From Patescibacteria group bacterium (GTDB taxonomy: Bacteria > Patescibacteriota > Saccharimonadia > Saccharimonadales > HK-STAS-PATE-42): a stretch of DNA of 19,870 nt. The notes beneath the pieces were generated by a model. The model saw nothing but the letters and a program-made list of their open reading frames with translations. It searched no databases and was not told the DNA's origin. The DNA lies in the NCBI GenBank assembly GCA_030917805.1, contig JAUPUA010000011.1, positions 1-19,870 of the forward strand, given 5' to 3'. This document shows positions 12,353 through 19,725 of the stretch, piece by piece. Made by a program: the position numbers and the translations under genes. Every line of letters begins with the position of its first letter. Position 1 is the stretch's first letter.

Positions 12353-13333
12353 ATGCCTTCAACGTCGCAAAATAAATCCCCCTACTTGAGCGAACTTATA
12401 GTAGATTTTCTAGAATATTTAGAGATAGAACAAAACCGCTCACAAAACACTATCCGAAATTATCACCTCTATTTAAACCGACTAGTTGAGTTCTGGGGAG
12501 ACGAGCCAATTAACAAGCTAACCGCAGATACGGTTAGAAAATATAGACTCTGGCTAAACAGACTTGCGGGAAAAGATGGTGAAAACCTTGGTGTCTCAAC
12601 TAGAAATTACCATCTTATTGCCCTAAGACATATGCTCAAATACTGCGCAAAAGTCGATATCGAGGCAATCCCTCCGGCCAAAATAGAACTTGCCAACTCA
12701 ACCCGAAAAGAAGTCACATTCTTAAACCAAGAGGAACTAAAGAGATTATTCGAACAACCTAATACCTCAGAAATCGGAGGCCTAAGAGATTTAGCAATTC
12801 TAGAATTACTCTACTCAACAGGTTTGCGTGTATCCGAACTTACAAAACTTAATATAGACCATGTTAACCTAAAACTTGGAGAGTTCACTGTCCGCGGAAA
12901 GAGACAGAAAGACCGCCCCGTTTTTATAACTGACTCAGCCAAAGAGATCCTAGAACAGTACTTAGAAAAGAGAACCGATAACAGCCCTCCACTCTTTATT
13001 AGATTAGCAGGCACTAAACGTGTAGATACGTCTGGAGATCTGTTGAGGCTAACCCCCCGCTCAGTCCAGAGAATCATCCAAAAGTATGCCCTAGCCGCCG
13101 GAATAACAAAGCATGTCTCACCGCACACCTTAAGACACAGCTTCGCCACTAATCTACTCATGAACGGAGCAGATTTAAGAAGCGTCCAAAGTCTGCTTGG
13201 CCACAGTAACATCGCCACCACCCAGGTCTACACCCACATAACAGACCCCCACCTTAAATCCGTCCACAAAAAATTCCACTCCGGTAACCAAAAAGAAACG
13301 GGGGGGTTAAAACCTTACGATCCAAAAACTTAA
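12353..13333 (+). CDS. xerD: XerC/XerD-family tyrosine recombinase
   Basis: Site-specific recombinase, most likely the chromosomal dimer-resolution enzyme acting at dif. The 326-residue protein has a SAM-like N-terminal DNA-binding domain (about 10-105, FLEYLEIEQNRSQNTIRNY) and a catalytic domain. All catalytic residues are present: R159 (TGLRVSEL), K183 (RGKRQKDR), H258 and R261 (HTLRHSF), H284 (LGHSN) and nucleophile Y293 (QVYTH). XerC versus XerD cannot be settled by eye. A single-Xer system is possible in small genomes. It is also the only recombinase near the tRNA-Asp cassette array, so trans action there is conceivable but unproven. Its last 27 bases overlap the convergent prepilin peptidase gene. 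Confidence 0.92.
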   Translation: MPSTSQNKSPYLSELIVDFLEYLEIEQNRSQNTIRNYHLYLNRLVEFWGDEPINKLTADTVRKYRLWLNRLAGKDGENLGVSTRNYHLIALRHMLKYCAKVDIEAIPPAKIELANSTRKEVTFLNQEELKRLFEQPNTSEIGGLRDLAILELLYSTGLRVSELTKLNIDHVNLKLGEFTVRGKRQKDRPVFITDSAKEILEQYLEKRTDNSPPLFIRLAGTKRVDTSGDLLRLTPRSVQRIIQKYALAAGITKHVSPHTLRHSFATNLLMNGADLRSVQSLLGHSNIATTQVYTHITDPHLKSVHKKFHSGNQKETGGLKPYDPKT

Positions 13334-13822
13334 CCAAAAACTAACTATTAACAGGCTCCCAAATGGGATGCGTTTAATTTTGAGCTTATAACCAAGAGCC
13401 ATCCCGATAGCTGAAGCCAGGCTTACTGCTGCCAAAAGCTGCACTACATTCAGAAAGACCGCAGCAACGGTTAGTAACCTAACATCACCACCACCGATAT
13501 CACCTTCAAAAAGCTGGAACATTCCCCAGCCAATCAAAAAGACAATAACCGCCCTAACAATTGAAATCTCAAAAGGAGCGATCAATAGATAAATAGCTAT
13601 TCCACTAACCAGCAAGCCAGCAATATCAAAATTACTGATTTTTCTAAACTTAATATCACCTACGAATATCCTCCACGAGTAGTACGCCCCCAGGCCAACA
13701 AATGGGCTAACCAAAAAATCCCTACCTACTGCATAGCTGGCCACAACAGCGAACAATGCAACATAAATTGCACTGATGCTGGTAAGTTGATTAACGATTT
13801 TCTTTAACTTAGTTTTACTCAT
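13307..13822 (-). CDS. Prepilin peptidase, A24 family (short form)
   Basis: Aspartyl membrane protease that would cleave type IV prepilin leader peptides. The 171-residue protein is all membrane helices and loops. It has the two catalytic aspartates: D56 in GDIKFRKISN and D113 in GGGDVRLL, which fits the G-x-G-D-x-K/R-L-L signature. The downstream IPFGSLLIVSFW matches the family's P-F-G-P-x-L motif. It lacks the N-terminal cytoplasmic methyltransferase domain of PilD, as in TadV/FlaK-like short forms. Type IV pili are known from Saccharibacteria. The 3' end overlaps xer by 27 bases in convergent orientation. Confidence 0.83.
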   Translation of the reverse strand: MSKTKLKKIVNQLTSISAIYVALFAVVASYAVGRDFLVSPFVGLGAYYSWRIFVGDIKFRKISNFDIAGLLVSGIAIYLLIAPFEISIVRAVIVFLIGWGMFQLFEGDIGGGDVRLLTVAAVFLNVVQLLAAVSLASAIGMALGYKLKIKRIPFGSLLIVSFWLSFWIVRF

Positions 13823-13825
13823 CTA

Positions 13826-13854
13826 TTCAAAAACCATTAAGCTTATACTATAAT
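13826..13854 (+). promoter_or_regulatory. Promoter for the small membrane protein
   Basis: On the plus strand, TTCAAA (13826-13831), 17 bases, then TATAAT (13849-13854), 36 bases before the ATG at 13891. It lies in the short divergent gap to the prepilin peptidase gene. Confidence 0.45.
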
Positions 13855-13890
13855 TCTACTATCTAAGTATCCAAATCACCTAAGTTTTAC

Positions 13891-14193
13891 ATGAAAAGAA
13901 TTATATTTGCGCTATGCGTAATTGCCACCTTGACTGTCTCTTCAATCCTGCTTTTTAAGCAGTTAACGGGGGCTAGCTTGGACATAAGTGTCACAAAGTC
14001 AGACCAAATTAGCGTCCAAAAGTACGAACAACCACCTAAAACTCCTAGATCTGGAAGAATAATTGGAGCGACAATCTTCACAATATCAATCTTTTCAGGA
14101 ATAGTAATTACCGCAAATGAAATTAGAAGCCGCCAGAAAGAAAGCCAACGCAACTACTTACATCAAGACGGTAGCTACTCTCCTCTGTTATAA
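13891..14193 (+). CDS. Small membrane protein with two helices, unknown function
   Basis: The 100-residue product starts MKRIIFALCVIATLTV, a signal-anchor-like helix (about 4-24). A polar, Pro-containing segment (about 28-55, YEQPPKTPRSGR) follows, then a second helix (about 57-77) and a charged tail. The family is not recognised. The central segment would be extracytoplasmic if both helices span the membrane. The stop codon lies in a TATAAT just upstream of ychF. It has its own promoter and no overlapping alternative on either strand with better features. Confidence 0.6.
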   Translation: MKRIIFALCVIATLTVSSILLFKQLTGASLDISVTKSDQISVQKYEQPPKTPRSGRIIGATIFTISIFSGIVITANEIRSRQKESQRNYLHQDGSYSPLL

Positions 14194-14194
14194 T
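14189..14194 (+). promoter_or_regulatory. -10 box of ychF containing an upstream stop codon
   Basis: TATAAT on the plus strand, with TAA (14191-14193) stopping the small membrane protein. The ychF ATG follows 8 bases later, so a nearly leaderless message is predicted. No convincing -35. Confidence 0.45.
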
Positions 14195-14202
14195 TAAGCT
14201 TA

Positions 14203-15279
14203 ATGTCATCACTAAGAATCGGAATAGTCGGACTGCCTAATGTTGGAAAGTCCACCCTTTTTAACGCTCTTACAAAAGCAGGAGCTCTTGCCGCCAACTA
14301 CCCTTTTGCTACTATCGAGCCCAACATCGGTATTGTTGAGGTCCCAGACCAAAGATTAAACACGCTTGCCGAAATCTACAAATCTGAGAAAATTATCCCA
14401 GCCGCAATTAACTTTGTAGACATAGCAGGACTTGTCGAAGGCGCTTCTAAAGGTGAAGGCCTTGGTAATAAGTTTCTAAGTCACATCCGGGAGTGCGACG
14501 CAATTGCTCAGGTTGTCAGAGATTTCAGAAATGACGATATCGTCCATGTTGCCAATAGAATTCACCCTGAGCAAGATATCGAAATCATTAAAACAGAACT
14601 TATCCTTGCTGACATCTCTACCCTTGAAAAAAGAATTCTTAGCTTCAAAAAAGAGGCCAAAGCAAACCCCAAGCTTAAACCAATCGCAGATCTTTACCAA
14701 TATCTTCTTGATTCTCTACTCCAAGGCAATATTCCTGAGCTTAGTGAAGAACAGCGCCAAGATCTTAAAGACTTAAACTTACTAAGCATAAAACCTACAA
14801 TCTATATCTTTAACGTTTCTGAGGAAGATCTTAACAATAGTCAAAAAAAGCAAGAACTTGAAAGCCTTGTGTATCCAAATAAAGCAATCTTCGTTAATGC
14901 TAAGCTTGAGGAAGAGCTCAGAGAACTAGATGAGCAAAGCGCCAAAGAGCTACTTCAAGAATACGGCCAAAATGAATCTGGGCTACAAAAAGTGATTACC
15001 TCAGCATTCGATATCTTAGGCTTACAGAGCTACCTTACGGCAGGGCCTAAAGAGGTCCGCGCCTGGACAATCAAAAAAGGCTCCACTGCTCCGCAGGCCG
15101 CTGGAGTAATCCACGGAGATTTTGAACGAGGCTTTATAGCGGCCCAAATTATAGACTTTATTGATCTAGTAGAAACCGGCTCAGAGGCCGCCGCCAAAGC
15201 AGCAGGAAGAGTACGGACCGAAGGCAAAACCTATATCATGCAAGAGGGCGACGTAGTCGAATTCCGCTTCAACGTTTAA
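14203..15279 (+). CDS. ychF: YchF/OLA1-family ATPase
   Basis: Universally conserved Obg-related P-loop protein that binds ribosomes and hydrolyses ATP rather than GTP. The 358-residue product has P-loop GLPNVGKST (10-18), switch region [16 protein letters not shown] (73-88), and NVSE (204-207) at the G4 position where GTPases have N-K-x-D. That substitution is the basis of ATP preference. A helical coiled-coil insertion spans about 125-190. A C-terminal TGS domain spans about 275-358, with the usual [20 protein letters not shown] and [14 protein letters not shown]. Length and domain order are normal. The next gene starts 3 bases after its stop. Confidence 0.96.
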   Translation: MSSLRIGIVGLPNVGKSTLFNALTKAGALAANYPFATIEPNIGIVEVPDQRLNTLAEIYKSEKIIPAAINFVDIAGLVEGASKGEGLGNKFLSHIRECDAIAQVVRDFRNDDIVHVANRIHPEQDIEIIKTELILADISTLEKRILSFKKEAKANPKLKPIADLYQYLLDSLLQGNIPELSEEQRQDLKDLNLLSIKPTIYIFNVSEEDLNNSQKKQELESLVYPNKAIFVNAKLEEELRELDEQSAKELLQEYGQNESGLQKVITSAFDILGLQSYLTAGPKEVRAWTIKKGSTAPQAAGVIHGDFERGFIAAQIIDFIDLVETGSEAAAKAAGRVRTEGKTYIMQEGDVVEFRFNV

Positions 15280-15282
15280 TGC

Positions 15283-16161
15283 ATGAACCAAGAAGTACTC
15301 AAATCAATAAACGCCAGGCTTAAATCAGACTTCAGGTTGGTAAAGCAATTTGGAAACGGAAACTCAAATAAGAACTACCTCCTAGAGAACTCCACTAATG
15401 AAAAGATCGTAGTTAAGCAACTAGATAACCAGCCCGTTGATTTTGTCCCAATAGAGATATCCATCCAAGAACACTTAAACAAAAGAGGCATTACAACACC
15501 TAGGATTAAGACATTCAATAGCGACAATGAGTTCATCTTAAAGATTGGCAACAAAGACTTCACCTATACCGACTATATCGAATCAGACGGGTCTCTACCT
15601 ACCCCCTTTGAGCTTGGAGTGAATATAGCCAAGTTCCATATAACCATGAAAGACTTTGAGTACGAATTACCACCAAACTGGCTTCATCCTAAATACTGGA
15701 GTAACCTCAAGTTCAAGCATTACGATATAAAGACTTCAGAACTTATAAAAGATGATCTAAATACGCTAAGAAATCAGCTCACTAAACTTAATCTACCGAA
15801 AACAACTATCCACGGAGATCTGAATCTTGGTAATGTACTGACTCTAAATAACAAGATAGTCGCCACCCTAGACTTAGAATCAACCGAAAAGAACTTTAGG
15901 ATATTAGATATTGGTATGACAATCTTCCAGGTTAAGCCCAATTACAATAATCTTAGCTACTCTGAGCTAGCAAACAATATAATTTTAGGCTACGAGAGCC
16001 TATTGCTCTTAAAACAAACAGAAAAGGAGCAAACTTTTGCAGCTACTCTTTATTCTGCTTCGGCATCGGGTATCTGGAATCTCTCATTCGAAGCTGACTC
16101 TAGTAATTTTCTACAAAGTTACATCGCACTCCTCGAAAGAATCAAAGATGGATTTAAGTAA
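15283..16161 (+). CDS. APH-fold small-molecule kinase
   Basis: Member of the aminoglycoside phosphotransferase/choline kinase/homoserine kinase superfamily, substrate unknown. The 292-residue protein has an N-lobe with the ATP-binding lysine in VVKQ (about K45). The Brenner motif is IHGDLNLGN (176-184, catalytic D179), followed by the metal-binding LDLES (196-200). The nucleotide loop GNGNSNKNY (24-32) is typical. Homoserine or sugar-alcohol kinase activity is as likely as drug modification. It begins 3 bases after ychF and is probably coupled to it. The last 8 bases overlap the convergent TlyA-like gene. Confidence 0.8.
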   Translation: MNQEVLKSINARLKSDFRLVKQFGNGNSNKNYLLENSTNEKIVVKQLDNQPVDFVPIEISIQEHLNKRGITTPRIKTFNSDNEFILKIGNKDFTYTDYIESDGSLPTPFELGVNIAKFHITMKDFEYELPPNWLHPKYWSNLKFKHYDIKTSELIKDDLNTLRNQLTKLNLPKTTIHGDLNLGNVLTLNNKIVATLDLESTEKNFRILDIGMTIFQVKPNYNNLSYSELANNIILGYESLLLLKQTEKEQTFAATLYSASASGIWNLSFEADSSNFLQSYIALLERIKDGFK

Positions 16162-16804
16162 CCCTCAAAAAGTAAAACCTCTCAACGTTACCTTTAGATC
16201 CCGCTAATTCAGAATCCTTCTTAGCTTCAATAATAAATCTATTTTGCAGGAGCCACTGTTCAAAATTCTTAACAATATCGCGACGCTTTTTACTGTTTTT
16301 TATAACTCCATTCACAAGATCTTTCTCTTGAGCCTCAAACTGAGGCTTAAAGAGCAGGACAATACCATAACCTTTACCAAGAATATTACTCTTTAAATGC
16401 AAAAGTATGTTTCTGCAGCTCACAAAGGAAACATCCATCAGGGCAAAATCTACCTGTTGAACAACTATATTGTTCACTTCTGCTTTTTCCTTACTTGTGA
16501 ACACATTTAAGATGTCTGTTTTCTCATAGAGCTTGACTCGGTTATCTGCCACAAGTCTTGGATCCATCTGCCTACTTCCAATCTCTACTGCAACTACTTT
16601 TTTGGCACCCTTTTCTAGAGCAAAATTAGTGAAGCCACCAGTGCTACTACCAACATCTAAAACCACGGATCCCTCTAGCCTCTTTGCGAATCTAACAGAC
16701 TGATCAAACAAACGAATCTTTGTATACGCCCTTGAAAAGTCAGCGCTAAAATCTTGCTCAGTACCGTTATTAAGCTGCTTATTTCTTACGTTCACGGTAT
16801 TCAC
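16154..16804 (-). CDS. tlyA: TlyA/FtsJ-like rRNA 2'-O-methyltransferase lacking the S4 domain
   Basis: Probable ribosomal RNA ribose methyltransferase of the TlyA (hemolysin A) group. SAM motif VLDVGSSTGGFT (48-59) is followed by VAVEIGSRQMDPRL, typical of TlyA (the family has a Q-[LM]-x-x-x-[LM] here). D124 of LMDVSF, K153 of FKPQFEA and the C-terminal GNVERF provide the expected catalytic K-D-K-E set. The usual N-terminal S4 RNA-binding domain (about 60 residues) is missing: the protein is 216 residues against about 270. The ATG overlaps the end of efp by 26 bases and no better start is seen. Confidence 0.82.
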   Translation of the reverse strand: MNTVNVRNKQLNNGTEQDFSADFSRAYTKIRLFDQSVRFAKRLEGSVVLDVGSSTGGFTNFALEKGAKKVVAVEIGSRQMDPRLVADNRVKLYEKTDILNVFTSKEKAEVNNIVVQQVDFALMDVSFVSCRNILLHLKSNILGKGYGIVLLFKPQFEAQEKDLVNGVIKNSKKRRDIVKNFEQWLLQNRFIIEAKKDSELAGSKGNVERFYFLRVT

Positions 16805-17339
16805 CAGTTACAGTATCAACACTAATCTCATCACCCGGCTTAATGAAACCCGGGGCTCTCATCTTATAGCCAGTCTCAACAATAATATCTTTAGTTACTG
16901 CACCAGAAGTATCCCCTTTCACGACCTCAGGAGCCTCAATAACTTTCAAGAATAAGTTCTTCGGAAGCTCAATATTTACAGGGTTACCATCAAATAACTG
17001 CAAATCGACGCTCATGCCTTCAAGTAGGAACTTTAACTCGTGCTCAAGATCCGCAACATCCAGTTCAGACTGCACGAAACTCTCATTATCCATAAAAAAA
17101 GCTTTGACGCCATCATTATAAAGATACTGAACTGTTCTATTTTCGATATCAGCAGCTTCAATCTTATCGGCCCCCTTAAAAGTTTTAGGGATAACCTTAC
17201 CATCAAGCATGTTCTTAATCTTTGTATTCACAATACTACCGCCCCTACCCATCTGCTTCTGGTTGTACTCAATAACCTTCCATGGTTGCCCATCAAGCTT
17301 GATAAGTGTTCCTTTTTTTAGATCTGTTACTCCAAACAT
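16779..17339 (-). CDS. efp: Elongation factor P with Arg at the loop tip
   Basis: Relieves ribosome stalling at polyproline stretches. The 186-residue product has a KOW-like domain I (1-62), an OB domain II (65-125) and OB domain III (130-186), with the conserved end ISVDTVTGEYRERKK. The tip of the domain I loop, KPGKG in E. coli, reads QMGRGG here, so the modified Lys34 is replaced by Arg32, and the flanking Pro is Met. Arg32 is the residue rhamnosylated by EarP in some Proteobacteria, but the surrounding loop differs from that subtype and no earP-like gene is in the window. Its end overlaps the methyltransferase start. Confidence 0.95.
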   Translation of the reverse strand: MFGVTDLKKGTLIKLDGQPWKVIEYNQKQMGRGGSIVNTKIKNMLDGKVIPKTFKGADKIEAADIENRTVQYLYNDGVKAFFMDNESFVQSELDVADLEHELKFLLEGMSVDLQLFDGNPVNIELPKNLFLKVIEAPEVVKGDTSGAVTKDIIVETGYKMRAPGFIKPGDEISVDTVTGEYRERKK

Positions 17340-17397
17340 ACTATATTTCTCTATTCCTGCAGCAAGATAGCAGTAAGACCACTATCTTTAGCTTCTT

Positions 17398-17667
17398 TTA
17401 TCTGTCTCTTCTGTCGTTATTCCGATAACCACCACCTTCACGAGGTCTTTGAGGTCTTCCCTCATCAATATACTCAGTTACAAATGGTACTAAGGCAAGA
17501 TGTCTAGCTCTTTTTATAGCGGTAGAAAGAGCAGCTTGCTGCTTCTGACTTAGGCCAGTTCTACTTCTAGGCTTAATCTTACCGAAGTAGTTTAAATATC
17601 TTTTTAACAAATCTGCATCCAGGTAATCAAAATACGCTGGAATAGTTGTTGGTCTTTTATCACTCAT
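17398..17667 (-). CDS. rpsR: 30S ribosomal protein S18
   Basis: Component of the 30S platform that binds next to S6. The 89-residue product has the core signature IDYLDADLLKRYLNYFGKIKPR-like segment (YFDYLDADLLKRYL at about 12-25), followed by SRTGLSQKQQAALSTAIKRARHLALVPFV. It ends in an Arg/Gly-rich tail. The usual Cys at the N-terminus is absent. It is third in the conserved rpsF-ssb-rpsR operon, 34 bases after ssb, with AAAGAG directly before the ATG. The 58-base gap to efp contains no clear terminator. Confidence 0.95.
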   Translation of the reverse strand: MSDKRPTTIPAYFDYLDADLLKRYLNYFGKIKPRSRTGLSQKQQAALSTAIKRARHLALVPFVTEYIDEGRPQRPREGGGYRNNDRRDR

Positions 17668-17701
17668 CTCTTTAATTACTCTATTTTTTAAAACTTATTA
17701 T

Positions 17702-18166
17702 TTAGAATGGAATTGAATCTAGATCAATTTCTTCGCTTCCCACCTCTTCTACCACAACATCATCAGATGGAGAACTCTGTACTCCATCGTCGCTACTGCT
17801 TCCACCACCAAAACTAGAATCTCCAGCTTCACCAGCAGCTTCGATCAAAGTCATGTCACCGACAACAACTTCTATCTTATTTCTCTTCTGTCCATCCTGC
17901 TCCCAGCTTCTTTGGCTTAATCGCCCAGTAACTAGAAGTCTTTGTCCGCGTTTAACCATTTTCTCTAATCTTTCAGCTAGTGGACCCCACGCAACACAAT
18001 CGATGAAGTCAGTTTCTTCCTTCCATTCACCACTGTTGTTATCCTTCCAACTTCTGTTTAGTGCTAAAGAGAAACTAGCCACACTAGCTCCATTAGGTGT
18101 CTGCCTTAACTCTGGGTCTCTAGTTAATCTTCCTAGTAAAGTTACCTGATTTACACTTCTACTCAT
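17702..18166 (-). CDS. ssb: Single-stranded DNA-binding protein
   Basis: Coats single-stranded DNA in replication and repair. The 154-residue protein has a canonical OB fold (about 3-110), starting RSVNQVTLLGRLTRDPELR with TDFIDCVAWG and GQRLLVTGRLSQRSWEQDG. A Gly/Ser/Asp-rich linker then leads to the acidic tip IDLDSIPF, equivalent to the partner-binding D-D-D-I-P-F of other SSBs. AAAGGAT precedes the ATG. It lies between rpsF and rpsR with short spacers, as in most bacteria. Confidence 0.97.
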   Translation of the reverse strand: MSRSVNQVTLLGRLTRDPELRQTPNGASVASFSLALNRSWKDNNSGEWKEETDFIDCVAWGPLAERLEKMVKRGQRLLVTGRLSQRSWEQDGQKRNKIEVVVGDMTLIEAAGEAGDSSFGGGSSSDDGVQSSPSDDVVVEEVGSEEIDLDSIPF

Positions 18167-18191
18167 AATAATTTATCCTTTTAAAATTAGA

Positions 18192-18581
18192 CTATTTAGC
18201 GTCTTCTTTCGGGCTTCCTTTTGGACCTTTAGTATCCCTACCCTCTTTTTTGGCTTTTGCCTGAATCTCAGTTCTAACTATCGCCATCTCTGCACGCACT
18301 TTCTCAAGTTTCGGAGTTAGCGCAATAGTTAGATATCGAAGAACACCTTCTTCCAAGTTTAGTCCAAACTCTAGTTTTTTAACACCAGCACCATCACCCT
18401 CAAGAATCATCTTGTAGTAATTAGCAGATTCCTGCTTCTTTATAGGGTAAGCAAGAGTTTTTAGGCCAAGCTCTTCTTGCTCAACAACCTTAAAGCCTTG
18501 TTCTGCAACAATGCTGTCGATCTTTTTTTTAATGTCTTTGTTCTCGATACTAAGAACAACGACTAGTTCATATTTACTCAT
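18192..18581 (-). CDS. rpsF: 30S ribosomal protein S6
   Basis: Binds S18 and 16S rRNA on the 30S platform. The 129-residue product starts MSKYELVVVLS, has the ferredoxin-like S6 core (about 3-95) with LAYPIKKQESANYYKMIL and VLRYLTIAL. A Lys-rich C-terminal extension of about 30 residues follows. It is first in the rpsF-ssb-rpsR operon. The 88-base leader carries a promoter, a TACCA/TGGTA hairpin (18595-18616) and a possible 10-codon upstream ORF. I did not see a clear S6-S18 leader binding motif. Confidence 0.95.
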   Translation of the reverse strand: MSKYELVVVLSIENKDIKKKIDSIVAEQGFKVVEQEELGLKTLAYPIKKQESANYYKMILEGDGAGVKKLEFGLNLEEGVLRYLTIALTPKLEKVRAEMAIVRTEIQAKAKKEGRDTKGPKGSPKEDAK

Positions 18582-18593
18582 ATTATCTTCTGG

Positions 18594-18626
18594 TTACCAT
18601 TTCCTTTCTTTTGGTAGAAGAGCCAT
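18594..18626 (-). other. Possible 10-codon upstream ORF in the rpsF leader
   Basis: On the minus strand ATG (18626) opens MALLPKERKW and stops at TAA 13 bases before the rpsF ATG. A GAGGGG lies 13 bases upstream, farther than ideal. The ORF spans a weak hairpin. It may be chance in an 88-base leader. Confidence 0.25.
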
Positions 18627-18668
18627 TTCAATAGACTGACCCCTCAAGATAAACTTAACGTACCCGTT

Positions 18669-18698
18669 ATTATACCACAAAATCATCTGCAGACTCAA
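18669..18698 (-). promoter_or_regulatory. Promoter of the rpsF-ssb-rpsR operon
   Basis: On the minus strand, TTGAGT (18693-18698), 18 bases, then TATAAT (18669-18674) with extended TGG. It is entirely inside the 3' end of the upstream kinase gene, whose TAA stop is part of the -10 box. The leader is about 80 bases. Confidence 0.65.
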
Positions 18699-19725
18699 TT
18701 AGCCTTGCTTCGAAAAGAGCATCAGCCAATAGTTTCCTGTGTCTCTCTACAAATCTACCCCCTTTTATAGCAAAAGAGGCTTTCCAGATCATTGTTCTTA
18801 AAAAGTGAAGAGCCAATCTCTCTTCAAAGTTGTCCGGCTTATATCCTAACTTATCGAGGTAACCTTCTGTCATTTTTTCTCTCCTGGGGAAGTGACACAC
18901 CCAGGTGTGTGCACTCGCCAGGTCTGAAACAGGATCATAAGCAACGGCGTTCTCCCAATCGAATAAGGCGACGACTCTCTCCCCCTCATATCTTATATTA
19001 TGATCCGCTATGTCATGATGTACAAGGCAAGGTTTAACATTCTCGAGTACTATATATTCACGATCAAAATAGTCTTCAATCTTCTTCTTAAGATCTTCGT
19101 TTATCACTCCTCCTTCAAGCATGACTGTAAGGTCATAGTCTAGATATGTCTTCAGGTACTGTTGTGGGGTATCAAATTGGCCAGACAGCCCCTTAGACCT
19201 TACAAATCTTCCCCAACCCCCCACCTCGAGCTTATGCTCTAGTGCTACAAAAGCCCCAAGTTGGTATGAGAGTCTGTCATATTCTTCTTTAGTTCCGTCC
19301 CAATCTGTTTCTAAATCTTTACCTGGCAACAACTTCATAATCTGATAATCAAAATCATATCGTTTCCTTGAGTCATCAGAAAAAACAATTGTATTAGTTG
19401 GTACACCGACACTATTGAACATCCTGATAAACATCTCCTCTAAAACCATATAATGTTCTGGTTCTTTTAAGAAGCGATTAACTCTTACTACTAAGTTTCC
19501 CCTGTCAGTTGGCACATAGAATATAAGATGTCCAGTTCCAAAATTATTATCTGATCTTACCTTTCCAACAACTTTTACGTCACTTAGGCTAGTTTCGACT
19601 AAATCGGCAATAATCGATTTATCAAAACCAGTATACCTGTCCTGTAGTTTCAAAACTAGATCTCGTGGCCTATGGGTATTAAAGTAAAAGACTTCTTCGG
19701 ACCTGTATTCAACATCTTTACTCAT
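18670..19725 (-). CDS. APH-fold phosphotransferase
   Basis: A second, longer member of the aminoglycoside phosphotransferase/choline kinase superfamily, unrelated in detail to the one at 15283. The 351-residue product has a glycine-containing loop (DNNFGTGHLIF, about 59-69) and a lysine/arginine-rich N-lobe. The Brenner motif is CLVHHDIADHN (233-243, catalytic D237), followed by LFDWENA (254-260) and VSDLA. The N-terminal about 50 residues, with FNTHRPRDLV, have no clear family match. The substrate is unknown. Its ATG follows the cysS stop with no gap, so the two genes are cotranscribed and coupled. Its end contains the rpsF promoter. Confidence 0.82.
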   Translation of the reverse strand: MSKDVEYRSEEVFYFNTHRPRDLVLKLQDRYTGFDKSIIADLVETSLSDVKVVGKVRSDNNFGTGHLIFYVPTDRGNLVVRVNRFLKEPEHYMVLEEMFIRMFNSVGVPTNTIVFSDDSRKRYDFDYQIMKLLPGKDLETDWDGTKEEYDRLSYQLGAFVALEHKLEVGGWGRFVRSKGLSGQFDTPQQYLKTYLDYDLTVMLEGGVINEDLKKKIEDYFDREYIVLENVKPCLVHHDIADHNIRYEGERVVALFDWENAVAYDPVSDLASAHTWVCHFPRREKMTEGYLDKLGYKPDNFEERLALHFLRTMIWKASFAIKGGRFVERHRKLLADALFEARLIESADDFVV

